Source: Micromonospora sp. DSM 45708
GTDB lineage: Bacteria; Actinomycetota; Actinomycetes; Mycobacteriales; Micromonosporaceae
Direction: 5' to 3'
NCBI RefSeq assembly: GCF_039566955.1
Contig: NZ_CP154796.1
Span: 4,154,001-4,218,000 of the forward strand
Length of the DNA stretch: 64,000 bases
Within the stretch, counting starts at the first letter, position 1. Each line of letters starts with the position of its first letter. This document shows, one piece after another, positions 20,085 through 28,300 of this stretch. The translations under genes and the position numbers were made by a program. The notes under the pieces were generated by a model that saw nothing but the letters and a program-made list of their open reading frames with translations, was not told where the DNA came from and did not search any database.

Positions 20085-21650
20085 CTACGCGGTCCCGGCC
20101 AACTCCGGCTCGGTGGCCGGGGCGGAGTCGGGCGCGACGACCGGCCGGCCCGGCATCCACCGCACCACGATCACGACGCCGAGCGCCGCCACCAGCGCGG
20201 AGATGCCGGCGGCCCAGTGCATCGCGGAGACGAAGGAGTCGTTGGCGGCGTCGATCAGCCGCGGCGCGGCCGGGCCGAGCCGGTCGGCGACCGCGTACGC
20301 GCCGGAGACCGACTCCCGGGCCGCGTCGCGGATCGGGGCGGGCAGCGCGGACACCGCGGGCGCGACCTGGTCGCGGTAGACGGCGGAGAGCACCGAGCCG
20401 AGCACCGCCACGCCGAGCGCGCCGGCCACCTGGCGGACCGTGTTGCTGACCGCCGAGCCCACGCCGGCCTTCTCCCGGGGCAGCGCGGACATGATCGACT
20501 CGGTGGCCGGCGGCATGATGTTGGCCATTCCGGCGCCCTGCACGAAGCCCACCGCGGAGAAGATCCAGATGGGCGTGTCCGCGTCGATGAACACGAACGC
20601 GGCGAGCGCGACCGTGGTCAGCAGCAGCCCGACCGCGGCGACCGCCCGGCCGCCGTAGCGGCGGACCATGGCGGCACTGCGCGGCGCGAAGATCAGCTGG
20701 GCGGCGGCGAAGGGCAGGAAGAGCAGGCCGCTCTCCAGCGGGCTGTAGCCGCGGACCAGTTGGAGGTAGAACGCGCCGAAGAACATCACGCCCATGGCGG
20801 CGAAGAAGACCAGCCCGACCAGGGCCACCGGGGCGGCGAACCGGGGCACCCGGAACAGCCGCACGTCCAGCGACGGGTGGTCGCTGCGCAGCTCGTGGGC
20901 GACGAACCAGCCGAGCACCGCGAGCCCGCCGACGATCGCGGCCCAGACCTGCGGCCGGCCGAAGCCGTGCTCGCCGCCGTCGATGATGCCGTAGGTGAGG
21001 GCGACCAGGCCGACCACGGAGAGCAGCACACCGAGCACGTCCACCCGGCCGGGCGCGGGGTCGCGGGACTCGGGGACCAGGAGCGCCACCAGCGCCACGC
21101 CGATCACCACCACCGGCACGTTGATCAGGAAGACCGAGCCCCACCAGAAGTGCTCCAGCAGGGCGCCGCCGAGCACCGGGCCGATGGCCACGGCGAGACC
21201 GACCGCGCCGGCCCAGACGCCGATCGCGCGGGCGCGCTCGCGCGGGTCGAAGACGTTGGAGATGATCGAGAGCGTCACCGGCATGATGGCGGCGCCGCCG
21301 ACGCCCATCAGCGCCCGGGCGCCGATGAGCTGCGCCGGGTCCTGCGCGTACGCGGAGAGCAGCGACGCCAGCCCGAACAGCGCCAGCCCGAGGATCAGGA
21401 AGCGCCGGCGGCCGAACCGGTCGCCGAGCACGCCGAACGTGAAGAGCAGGCCGGCGAAGACGAGGGTGTAGGAGTTGATCGCCCACTCCAGGTCGCCCTG
21501 GCTGGCGCCGAGGCCGTGCACCGGGTCGGCGAGCGTGCGCAGGGCGACGTTGAGGATGGTGTTGTCGAGGACGACCACGAGGAGGCTGATCACCAGCACC
21601 CCCAGGATCGCCCACCTCCTCGGATGTCCGGTGTTTTCGTGCGCTTCCAT
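20085..21650 (-). CDS. MFS drug exporter, DHA2 (14-TM) family
   Basis: A 521-aa integral membrane protein of the EmrB/QacA type, a proton-driven exporter of hydrophobic drugs. About 14 helices are visible from WAILGVLVISLLVVVLDNTI onward. The D-x-T in VVLDNTILNVAL (helix 1) and the loop GVLGDRFGRRRFLILGL are the DHA2 signatures, together with motif C-like GPVLGGALLEHFWWGSVFLI. It is followed by its TetR gene. The promoter region carries palindromic operators, so substrate-induced expression is expected. Confidence 0.92.
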   Translation of the reverse strand: MEAHENTGHPRRWAILGVLVISLLVVVLDNTILNVALRTLADPVHGLGASQGDLEWAINSYTLVFAGLLFTFGVLGDRFGRRRFLILGLALFGLASLLSAYAQDPAQLIGARALMGVGGAAIMPVTLSIISNVFDPRERARAIGVWAGAVGLAVAIGPVLGGALLEHFWWGSVFLINVPVVVIGVALVALLVPESRDPAPGRVDVLGVLLSVVGLVALTYGIIDGGEHGFGRPQVWAAIVGGLAVLGWFVAHELRSDHPSLDVRLFRVPRFAAPVALVGLVFFAAMGVMFFGAFYLQLVRGYSPLESGLLFLPFAAAQLIFAPRSAAMVRRYGGRAVAAVGLLLTTVALAAFVFIDADTPIWIFSAVGFVQGAGMANIMPPATESIMSALPREKAGVGSAVSNTVRQVAGALGVAVLGSVLSAVYRDQVAPAVSALPAPIRDAARESVSGAYAVADRLGPAAPRLIDAANDSFVSAMHWAAGISALVAALGVVIVVRWMPGRPVVAPDSAPATEPELAGTA

Positions 21651-21731
21651 GTGGGTTCTCCCCCCGGCTCACCCGCGTCCGAATACGATACGGGGCAGAC
21701 TCGTAACGCTGCCGAGCGTAAGTGAGCGAGT

Positions 21732-21758
21732 TTCGATACGGAACAGGTCCGTATCGAA
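21732..21758. promoter_or_regulatory. Palindromic operator upstream of the MFS-TetR operon
   Basis: Perfect inverted repeat with 10-bp arms TTCGATACGG / CCGTATCGAA and a 7-base spacer, 82 bp before the exporter start. A related half site CGATACGG occurs nearer the gene at 21686-21693. The geometry suits a TetR dimer, most simply the repressor encoded at 19465-20073. Confidence 0.75.
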
Positions 21759-21855
21759 TGTGCGCCAGGTCACGCCGACGCGGGCTCGCCCCCGAATGCG
21801 GGCCGCACCGGGACCTCAGGCGCCCCGCCCCGCCGCCACGCGCCGCCCCATGCGC

Positions 21856-21913
21856 CTGTTTCACGGAAACAGTGGCCTTCGGGGCCCAGTTAGCCACTAT
21901 TTCCGTGAAACAG
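21856..21913. terminator. Hairpin terminator, family A repeat
   Basis: 21-bp arms (21856-21876 and 21893-21913) with one mismatch, starting CTGTTTCACGGAAA. It lies 44 bp past the end of the FAD monooxygenase gene (minus strand), where it would terminate that transcript. It shares its core with hairpins at 1802 and 56381. Confidence 0.8.
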
Positions 21914-21957
21914 GGCGCCGGGGCGTCGCGGCCCCGGGGGGCGGGGGCGTCGGGACG

Positions 21958-23019
21958 TCAGGCCGGTGGGCCTGCGGCCAGCGCCAGCCGGAGCACCGCG
22001 TCCCGCACCGGCAGCAGCCGCCGGGCCTGGGCGAGCCGCCCCGCCCACCGCGCGCCGGCCGCGATCCGCTGGGTGGGCCGGCGGCGGCGCCTGTCGTACG
22101 CCCGCAGCGCGGCCGGCAGGTCGTCGGCGTCGCGGACGCAGTCGGCCAGCGCGACCGCGTCGATCAGCGCCTGGCAGGCGCCCTGCCCGAGGTCGGGGGT
22201 CATGGCGTGCGCGGCGTCGCCGAGCAGCGCCGTCCGGCCGGCCACGTAGGACGGCAGCGGCGTCAGGTCGCGGATCTCGTGCCGCAGGACGCCGGCCGGG
22301 GTGAGGGCGTCCAGCACCCGGCGCACCGACGGGTGCCAGTCACCGAAGAGGCGGCGCAGCTCGGCGACGTCGTCCACCGGCGCGGGATGCCCTTGCGGGA
22401 GGCGCACCGAGGCGTACCAGTTGGTCCGCCCGTCGCCGATCGGCGTGAGGCCGAACCGGCGGCCCCGCCCCCAGGTCTCACCCCCCTCGGACAGTTCCAC
22501 GTCGACCACCCCGCGCCAGGCCACCGCGCCGGCGTAGCGCAGCGGACAGCGCTGCCCGTGCAGCGCGACGCGGACCACGCTGTTGATCCCGTCCGCGCCG
22601 ACCACCAGGTCGTACGCGTCGACGAGCGCACCCGGGTCGACGACCGGTGCGGCGAACCGCAGCGCCGGTCCGGGCAGCGCGCCGGACAGCACCGCGAGCA
22701 GCGCCGGCCGGGTGATGAGGTGGACCGGCTCGCCGTGGCGCCGCTCCAGCCGGTCGACGTCGATGGTGGCGATGCGGCGTCCGTCCGGTCGCCGGATCGA
22801 CCCGCCGGCCTGCCGGCGGGCCCGCCGACGCACCTCGTCGCCGACGCCGAGCGTGTCCAACGCGCGCATCGCCGTGGGCCAGATGCCGAGGCCGGTCCCG
22901 GTCTCGGGCAGCCCGGCGGACCGCTCCAGGACCGTGACCTCCCAGCCGGCGGCGCATAACCCGATGCCCGCCGCCAGCCCTCCGACGCCGCCACCGACCA
23001 CCGCCGCCCGACCCGCCAT
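21958..23019 (-). CDS. FAD-dependent aromatic-type monooxygenase
   Basis: A 353-aa flavoprotein of the class A hydroxylase family (salicylate/kynurenine monooxygenase type). The FAD-binding Rossmann motif AVVGGGVGGLAAGIGLCAAG is at residues 6-25, the DG motif in DLVVGADGINSVVR, and the GD motif in TALLGDAAHAMTPDLGQGAC. Such enzymes hydroxylate aromatic or polyketide-like substrates with NAD(P)H and O2. The Met at 23019 is selected; the frame continues upstream only across the divergent TetR gene. It is controlled by paired operators shared with that TetR gene. The substrate is unknown. Confidence 0.9.
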   Translation of the reverse strand: MAGRAAVVGGGVGGLAAGIGLCAAGWEVTVLERSAGLPETGTGLGIWPTAMRALDTLGVGDEVRRRARRQAGGSIRRPDGRRIATIDVDRLERRHGEPVHLITRPALLAVLSGALPGPALRFAAPVVDPGALVDAYDLVVGADGINSVVRVALHGQRCPLRYAGAVAWRGVVDVELSEGGETWGRGRRFGLTPIGDGRTNWYASVRLPQGHPAPVDDVAELRRLFGDWHPSVRRVLDALTPAGVLRHEIRDLTPLPSYVAGRTALLGDAAHAMTPDLGQGACQALIDAVALADCVRDADDLPAALRAYDRRRRRPTQRIAAGARWAGRLAQARRLLPVRDAVLRLALAAGPPA

Positions 23020-23031
23020 GCCAGCCACCGT

Positions 23032-23066
23032 ACTACAGATGTAGTCGCATTCACTACACCTGTAGT
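23032..23066. promoter_or_regulatory. Two tandem TetR operators between monooxygenase and tetR
   Basis: Two perfect 14-bp palindromes, ACTACAGATGTAGT (23032-23045) and ACTACACCTGTAGT (23053-23066), 21 bp apart centre to centre, i.e. on the same face of the helix. They fill the 55-bp gap between divergent genes. They are almost certainly the binding sites of the TetR at 23075. Confidence 0.88.
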
Positions 23067-23074
23067 CTGACCCG

Positions 23075-23632
23075 GTGACCGATCGCCGGCAGCTCCTGCT
23101 CGACGCCGCCATCCGGGTGCTCGGCACCCGGGGTCCGCGGCAGCTCACCCACCGGGCGGTGGACGCCGAGGCGGGCCTGCCCGAGGGCTCCGCGTCCAAC
23201 CGGTTCCGCACCCGGGAGGCGCTCGTCGACGGCGTCTTCGCCCGGCTGGTCGAGGTGGAGACGCTGGCCTGGCAGCGGCTCGCCGTCGATCTGCCGCCCG
23301 GGGACGTCGCCGGCTTCACCCGCGTGCTCGGCCGGCTGATCCGCCGGTTCACCGAGGAGGAGCGGGTCGTCACGCTGGCCCGGTACGCGCTGTTCGTGGA
23401 GGCGGCCGTGCGGCCCGAACTGCGGCCCGCCATCGAGGCCGGGCGGGCACGGCTGGCCGAGTGGGGGGTGCCGCTGGTCGCGGCGCTCGGCTCCACCGAT
23501 CCGGCGACCCACTTCCGGAGCCTGCTCGCGCTGGTCGACGGGCTCCTCGGCAACCAGCTCGCCGCCCCCGAGGAGGCGTTCGATCCGGAGTCGGCGGTGG
23601 CCGCCCTGCTGCACGGCTTCCGCGCCGGCTGA
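23075..23632 (+). CDS. TetR-family repressor divergent from monooxygenase
   Basis: A 185-aa TetR protein: helix-turn-helix in LLLDAAIRVLGTRGPRQLTH and RAVDAEAGLPEGSASNRFRT, and an all-helical ligand domain after that (FTEEERVVTLARYALFVEAA). The GTG start at 23075 lies 8 bp after the second palindrome. It diverges from the FAD monooxygenase, the classic repressor/target layout; it probably releases both promoters when the monooxygenase substrate or a related compound binds. Confidence 0.9.
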   Translation: MTDRRQLLLDAAIRVLGTRGPRQLTHRAVDAEAGLPEGSASNRFRTREALVDGVFARLVEVETLAWQRLAVDLPPGDVAGFTRVLGRLIRRFTEEERVVTLARYALFVEAAVRPELRPAIEAGRARLAEWGVPLVAALGSTDPATHFRSLLALVDGLLGNQLAAPEEAFDPESAVAALLHGFRAG

Positions 23633-23670
23633 ACGCCCGCCGACGGCGCGCCCACCGACGATACGCCCGC

Positions 23671-23724
23671 CAAGCGGGGCGCCCACCTCTACGGAGGCGT
23701 CAAGCGGGGGCCCCGCCTCACAGG
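23671..23724. repeat. Paired family C repeat (AAGCGGGGxCCCC type)
   Basis: Two near-identical copies with a 30-bp period: CAAGCGGGGCGCCCACCTCT (from 23671) and CAAGCGGGGGCCCCGCCTCA (from 23701), separated by ACGGAGGCGT. The second overlaps the stop codon of the corrinoid-binding gene (23718). The same architecture recurs at 49526-49580. It is a dispersed extragenic element of unknown role. Confidence 0.65.
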
Positions 23725-24326
23725 CAGGCGGTGGCGGCCTCGGTGAGGCTGGTGAGGCGGTGCGGGGCGGCGGGGCCCGGCGGGAACGGCTCGATCCAGC
23801 CCGGCCCGGCGGCGAGCAGACGGACGTCCGGGACGTCCCGCCGGAGCCGGACCAGGCGGTACGCCCGACCGGTCACGGGGGTCTGCGACCAGACCACCAC
23901 CACCCGGGGCCGGACCCGGGCCACGGCGCTGGCCAGCGCGGACCAGGGCAGCGCCGAGCCGAGATGCAGGCAGCCCCGACCGCGCTCGCGCAGCGCCGCG
24001 GCCAGGGCGTGCAGCCCGAGGCAGTGCGTCTCGTGCTCGGCGCCGGCGAGCAGCACCCCCTGCACGGGCAGCGGTCGCGTCGGTTCCCGACGGAAGACGT
24101 CCAGCCCGACCCGGACGCCTTCGGACAGGGCGTGCTCCACCGCGATCTCGGCGGCGCTGTCCCCGCGCAGCGCGCCCAGCAGCGGCAGGCAGACCTGCTC
24201 CCATACGGGCGCGACCCCGACCTCGGCGGCCAGGTCGAGCACCAGCCCGGCGACCTGGTTGTCGTCCAGGTCCTCGGCGGCGGCGATGAGCCGTTTACGG
24301 GCCGACTCGGCGGCCCCGGCCGGCAT
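23718..24326 (-). CDS. Cobalamin (B12)-binding domain protein without DNA-binding domain
   Basis: A 202-aa protein resembling the C-terminal part of MerR/CarH-type photoreceptor regulators: a four-helix cap (about 5-75, VWEQVCLPLLGALRG, IAVEHALSEGVR) and a Rossmann-like corrinoid-binding domain with ETHCLGLHAL (about 99-108), a Glu variant of the DxHxxG motif whose His ligates cobalt. No helix-turn-helix precedes it; the frame is open only to a TTG at 24341. It may be a stand-alone B12 sensor or carrier. It lies 90 bp downstream of the ABC permease gene, so it may be the last gene of that operon. Confidence 0.72.
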   Translation of the reverse strand: MPAGAAESARKRLIAAAEDLDDNQVAGLVLDLAAEVGVAPVWEQVCLPLLGALRGDSAAEIAVEHALSEGVRVGLDVFRREPTRPLPVQGVLLAGAEHETHCLGLHALAAALRERGRGCLHLGSALPWSALASAVARVRPRVVVVWSQTPVTGRAYRLVRLRRDVPDVRLLAAGPGWIEPFPPGPAAPHRLTSLTEAATACL

Positions 24327-24416
24327 GTTCTCGGTCAGCAACGGTCGTACCCCCGGGTAGCTCTGCTACCTGGGGGTTCGTCCGGGCGACCCGATCCGGA
24401 TGCGCCACCGGGAGAT

Positions 24417-25427
24417 TCATCCGCGCCGGGCGGCTCCCCGACGCCGCAGCAGGTGCGCGACACTGCCCCACAGGCCCCGCCGGAACAGCAGCACGACCAG
24501 CACGAAGATGCCGCCGGTGACCAGCCCGATGGCCTCGAACCCGGAGAACGACAGCCAGTCCTCCAGCCGGACCACCAGCGCCGCGCCGAGCACGCCGCCC
24601 CACAGCGTGCCGATCCCGCCGAGCACCACCACGATGACCGCCTTGCCGGAGGTGGTCCAGTGCAGCACGTCCAGCGAGACGAACCGGTGGCCGACCGCGA
24701 ACAGGCCGCCGCCGAGCCCGGCGAGGAACCCGGAGAGCACGAACGCGGTCAGCTTGTAGCGGTGCACCGGGTAGCCCAGCGCGCGGGCCCGCGCCGGGTT
24801 GTCCCGGATGCCGACCAGCACCCGGCCGAACGGCGAGTGCACGATCCGCCAGGCGGCGAGCAGGCCGAGCAGCACGACCGGCAGGATCGCGTAGTAGAAG
24901 TAGTAGTCGTCGGTGAGGTCGGCGCCGAAGAACGCGCGCGGCACGCCCTGGAGGCCGTTCTCGCCCTGGGTCACCGACCGCCACTCGTTGGCCACGTAGT
25001 AGACCATCTGCGCGAACGCCAGCGTGACCATCGCGAAGTAGATCCCGGTGCGCTTCACCGCGAGGTAGCCGATCGGCAGCGCGAGCAGCGCCGCGGCCAA
25101 CGCCCCGGCCAGCACCGCGGCCGGGAACGGCAGGCCGGCGTGGATCGCGACCAGCCCGGTGACGTACGCCGAGGTGCCCCAGAACGCGGCGTGCCCGAAC
25201 GACATCAGGCCGGTGAAGCCGAGCAGCAGGTCCACCGAGACGGCGAACAGCGCCCAGCAGAGGATGTCCACCGCCACCGCCGGGTAGAGCCCGTTGGGCA
25301 GCCAGAGCGCCACGGCCAGGCCGGCGGCGAGCAGCGCGTACCGGACCCAGCCGGGAGCCCGCGCGACGGCGAGCAGCCCGGACCGCGCTGCCGACTTCGC
25401 GACGGGGGTGTCCACCACACCGGTCAT
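24417..25427 (-). CDS. livM: Branched-chain amino acid-type ABC transporter permease (LivM)
   Basis: A 336-aa membrane permease of the LivM type. After a 25-residue cytoplasmic N-terminus there are about ten helices; SVDLLLGFTGLMSFGHAAFW is the family signature and RDNPARARALGYPVHRYKLT contains the loop contacting the ATPases. The ATG overlaps the livH stop by four bases. It works with LivH and the two ATPases to import a branched-chain amino acid, amide or carboxylate; the solute is uncertain. Confidence 0.93.
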   Translation of the reverse strand: MTGVVDTPVAKSAARSGLLAVARAPGWVRYALLAAGLAVALWLPNGLYPAVAVDILCWALFAVSVDLLLGFTGLMSFGHAAFWGTSAYVTGLVAIHAGLPFPAAVLAGALAAALLALPIGYLAVKRTGIYFAMVTLAFAQMVYYVANEWRSVTQGENGLQGVPRAFFGADLTDDYYFYYAILPVVLLGLLAAWRIVHSPFGRVLVGIRDNPARARALGYPVHRYKLTAFVLSGFLAGLGGGLFAVGHRFVSLDVLHWTTSGKAVIVVVLGGIGTLWGGVLGAALVVRLEDWLSFSGFEAIGLVTGGIFVLVVLLFRRGLWGSVAHLLRRRGAARRG

Positions 25428-26305
25428 GCCGGGGCCTCCTCACGGCCGAACAGGCCGGCCGGGCGCCAGAGCAGCACGGCGGCCATCACCACGAACACGA
25501 CGGTCTGCGACACGAGCGGGTAGTCGGACAGGTACGCCTCGCCCCACGCCTGGATCAGGCCGATGCCGAAGCCGGCGGCGACCGAGCCGAAGATCGAGCC
25601 GAGCCCGCCGATCACCACCACCGCGAAGACCACGATGATCAGGTCGGCGCCCATCAGCGGGTTGACCGCCCGCATCGGGGCGGCGAGCACCCCGGCCAGC
25701 CCTGCGAGCGCGATGCCGAAGCCGAACACCGGGGTGACCCACTTCCCCACGTCGATGCCGAACGCCCGGGTCAGCTCCGGCCGCTCGGTGGCCGCCCGGA
25801 CCACCATGCCGATCCGGGTCCGCCCGAGCACCCACCAGACCGCCACGCAGAGCAGCACGGTGAAGCCGAGGATGAACACCCGGTACGTCGGGAAGTCGAA
25901 GAGCCCGAAGTCGACGGTCCCGCTCAGTTCGGCGGGCGTGGCGTACGGGCTGGACTGCACGCCGTACCGGGACTTGACCAGGTCCTGCAGGATCAGCGTC
26001 AGGCCGAAGGTGAGCAGGAAGTTGTAGAGCGGGTCGAGCCGGGTGAGCCGGTGGATCACCGCCCGCTCCAGCGCCATGCCGAGCAGGCCCAGCGCCAGCG
26101 GCATGATCACCAACGCGGCCCAGAACGGCACGCCCGCCTCGGCCAGCAGCACGTACGCCCCGAACGCGCCGAGCATGTAGAACGCGCCGTGGGCGAAGTT
26201 CACCACCCGGAGCATGCCGAAGATGACCGCGAGCCCGAGGGCGAGCAGGGCGTAGAACGCCCCGCCCACCAGCCCGTTGAACGTGTTCTGCAGGAAGCCG
26301 GACAT
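25424..26305 (-). CDS. livH: Branched-chain amino acid-type ABC transporter permease (LivH)
   Basis: A 293-aa permease with about eight helices. FNGLVGGAFYALLALGLAVI and FGMLRVVNFAHGAFYMLGAF are the LivH signatures; RAATERPELTRAFGIDVGKW is the ATPase-contact loop. It starts one base after the stop of the substrate-binding protein gene and overlaps livM, so the transport genes form one transcript. Confidence 0.93.
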   Translation of the reverse strand: MSGFLQNTFNGLVGGAFYALLALGLAVIFGMLRVVNFAHGAFYMLGAFGAYVLLAEAGVPFWAALVIMPLALGLLGMALERAVIHRLTRLDPLYNFLLTFGLTLILQDLVKSRYGVQSSPYATPAELSGTVDFGLFDFPTYRVFILGFTVLLCVAVWWVLGRTRIGMVVRAATERPELTRAFGIDVGKWVTPVFGFGIALAGLAGVLAAPMRAVNPLMGADLIIVVFAVVVIGGLGSIFGSVAAGFGIGLIQAWGEAYLSDYPLVSQTVVFVVMAAVLLWRPAGLFGREEAPA

Positions 26306-26306
26306 G

Positions 26307-27563
26307 TCAGAGCTTGCAGTCGGCCGACGGGGCGCGGAACGCCTCGGCCGCCGGGATGGTCTTGAGGATCTTCACGTAGTCCCACGGCTCCTTCACCTCG
26401 GCCTGCGGCTTCACCTGGGCCAGGTAGGCGTCGTGCACGACCCGGTGGTCCTCCGCGCGGATCCTGCCGTTGCGCAGGAACAGGTCGTTGACGTCCTTGC
26501 CCTCCAGCTCCTTGACCACGGCGTCGGCGTCGTCGGTGCCGGCGGCCTGCACCGCCTCCAGGTACTGCATGGCGGCGGAGTAGTTCGCCGCGTGCGCGAA
26601 CGACGGCCGGGTGCCGGTCGCGGACTGGAACCGGTCCGCCCACTCCCGGTTCTGCTGGTCGAAGTTCCAGTACCAGGCGTCGGTGTAGGTCGTGCCGGCC
26701 AGCGCGGCCGGGGTGAGCGAGTGGATGTCGGTGATGAACATCAGGCCGACGGCCAGCCCGACGCCCTTCTCCCGCAGCTTGAACTCGTTGTACTGCTTCA
26801 CCACGTTGACCAGCTCGGCGCCGGCCTGCATGGTGCCCAGCACCTGCGGCTTCGGGTTCAACGTCGGCGCCTTGAGCAGGAACGACGAGTAGTCGCCGCT
26901 GGTGTTCGGGAACGGCGCGCCGTCGGAGCCGACGACCTGCCCGCCGGCCGCGGTGATGGCGGCGGTGAAGCTCTTCTGCATGTCCTGCCCGAACGCGTAG
27001 TTCGGGTAGAGGATGTACCAGTTCTTGCCGACCTGCTCGGTGGTCACCGTGCCGGTGCCGTGCGCCAGCATGTACGTGTCGTACGCGTAGTGGAACGTGT
27101 ACTTGTTGCAGCTCTTGCCGGTCAGGTCCGTGGTCGCCGCGCCGATGTTGAAGTAGAGCTTCTTCTTCTCCTTGGCCACGTCGGCGACCTTCAGCGCGGC
27201 CGACGAGGTCGGCACGTCCAGGATCGCGTCGACGCCCTTGCGGTCGACCATCTCCTGGGCCTTGCTGTTGGCCACGTCCGGCTTGTTCTGGTGGTCGGCG
27301 GTCTCCACGCTGATGTTCTTGGTGACCGCGTCGTCGCCGTGCTTGGCCTTGAAGTCGGCGATGGCCATCTCCACGGCCTTGACCGAGTTGCGCCCGGACA
27401 GCTCCGAGTAGGCCCCCGACTGGTCGTTGAGCACGCCCAGCACGATCTTGTCGCCGGTCAGCTTCGAGTCACCGCCGGACTGCGGGCCACCGCCGCCGCA
27501 GCCGGCCACCAGCAGCGCCGCCGCCGAGGCGGCGGCCACACCCACGCTCCTACGCATGGTCAT
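26307..27563 (-). CDS. ABC transporter substrate-binding lipoprotein (type 1)
   Basis: A 418-aa periplasmic-binding-type protein anchored as a lipoprotein: signal MTMRRSVGVAAASAAALLVAGC with lipobox Cys at about residue 22, a Gly/Ser linker, then an ANF/Leu-Ile-Val-type two-lobe fold (IVLGVLNDQSGAYSELSG, LDVPTSSAALKVADVAKEKK, NWYILYPNYAFGQDM). It delivers the solute to LivHM. Comparable proteins next to dehydrogenases often bind short carboxylates or amides rather than leucine, so the ligand remains open. A second Met at 27557 is an alternative start. Confidence 0.92.
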   Translation of the reverse strand: MTMRRSVGVAAASAAALLVAGCGGGGPQSGGDSKLTGDKIVLGVLNDQSGAYSELSGRNSVKAVEMAIADFKAKHGDDAVTKNISVETADHQNKPDVANSKAQEMVDRKGVDAILDVPTSSAALKVADVAKEKKKLYFNIGAATTDLTGKSCNKYTFHYAYDTYMLAHGTGTVTTEQVGKNWYILYPNYAFGQDMQKSFTAAITAAGGQVVGSDGAPFPNTSGDYSSFLLKAPTLNPKPQVLGTMQAGAELVNVVKQYNEFKLREKGVGLAVGLMFITDIHSLTPAALAGTTYTDAWYWNFDQQNREWADRFQSATGTRPSFAHAANYSAAMQYLEAVQAAGTDDADAVVKELEGKDVNDLFLRNGRIRAEDHRVVHDAYLAQVKPQAEVKEPWDYVKILKTIPAAEAFRAPSADCKL

Positions 27564-27607
27564 CCCCTTCGTCGCCGCGCGGTCCGCGCGGGTTCGGCCG
27601 TCGAATG

Positions 27608-28300
27608 TCAGATCCCGAGGTACGCCAGCAGCTCGCGTTCCCGCGAGCGCACCTCGGCGTTCTCCATCGCCTCCGCGATCCGGCCCTCGGCCAGCAGGTA
27701 GTGCCGGTCGGCGACACCGGTGGCGAAGTGCAGGTTCTGTTCCACCAGCAGCACGGTCACGCCGTGCTGCTTGGCCTCCCGCAGCAGGTCGCCGACCTGC
27801 TGCACGAGCAGCGGCGACAGCCCCTCGGTGGGCTCGTCGCAGAGCAGCAGCCGGGCGCCCATGCGCAGCACCCGGGCCAGCGCGAGCATCTGCTGCTCGC
27901 CGCCGGAGAGCATGGTCGCGGCCGAGTCACGCCGGGCGTGCAGCGCGGGGAACGCCTCGTACACCCGCGACAGCGGCCACGGGTCCGGGCCGACCCGGGG
28001 CGGCAGTGTCAGGTTCTCGGTGACCGTGAGCGTGGCGTACGCGCCCCGGTCGTCGGGGACCCAGCCGAGCCCGGCCCGCGCCCGCTTGTACGCCGGCAAG
28101 CGGCTGATGTCCCGCCCGTCGAGGCGCACCGTGCCACGCCGGCCGGGGTGCAGCCCCATCACGGAGCGCAGCAGCGTGGACTTGCCGGCGCCGTTGCGCC
28201 CGACCAGCGTGACCACCTCGCCGGCGGCCACCTCCAGGCTCACGTCGCGCAGCACCTGGGCCTCGCCGTACCAGGCGGACAGGTTCTCAATGCGCAGCAT
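27608..28300 (-). CDS. livF: Branched-chain amino acid-type ABC transporter ATP-binding protein (LivF)
   Basis: A 230-aa ATPase. Walker A LVGRNGAGKSTLLRSVMG (about 32-49), signature LSGGEQQMLALARVL, Walker B RLLLCDEPTEGLSP and switch His in LLVEQNLH are intact. The start overlaps the end of livG by 14 bases. The order livG-livF-binding protein-livH-livM suggests one operon. Confidence 0.94.
   Translation of the reverse strand: MLRIENLSAWYGEAQVLRDVSLEVAAGEVVTLVGRNGAGKSTLLRSVMGLHPGRRGTVRLDGRDISRLPAYKRARAGLGWVPDDRGAYATLTVTENLTLPPRVGPDPWPLSRVYEAFPALHARRDSAATMLSGGEQQMLALARVLRMGARLLLCDEPTEGLSPLLVQQVGDLLREAKQHGVTVLLVEQNLHFATGVADRHYLLAEGRIAEAMENAEVRSRERELLAYLGI

Noticed and set aside
19465..21897. 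A single 810-residue open frame covering both TetR and the exporter region
   Set aside because: The first three quarters are the shadow frame of the MFS gene; only the TetR part has protein-like sequence with a proper start.
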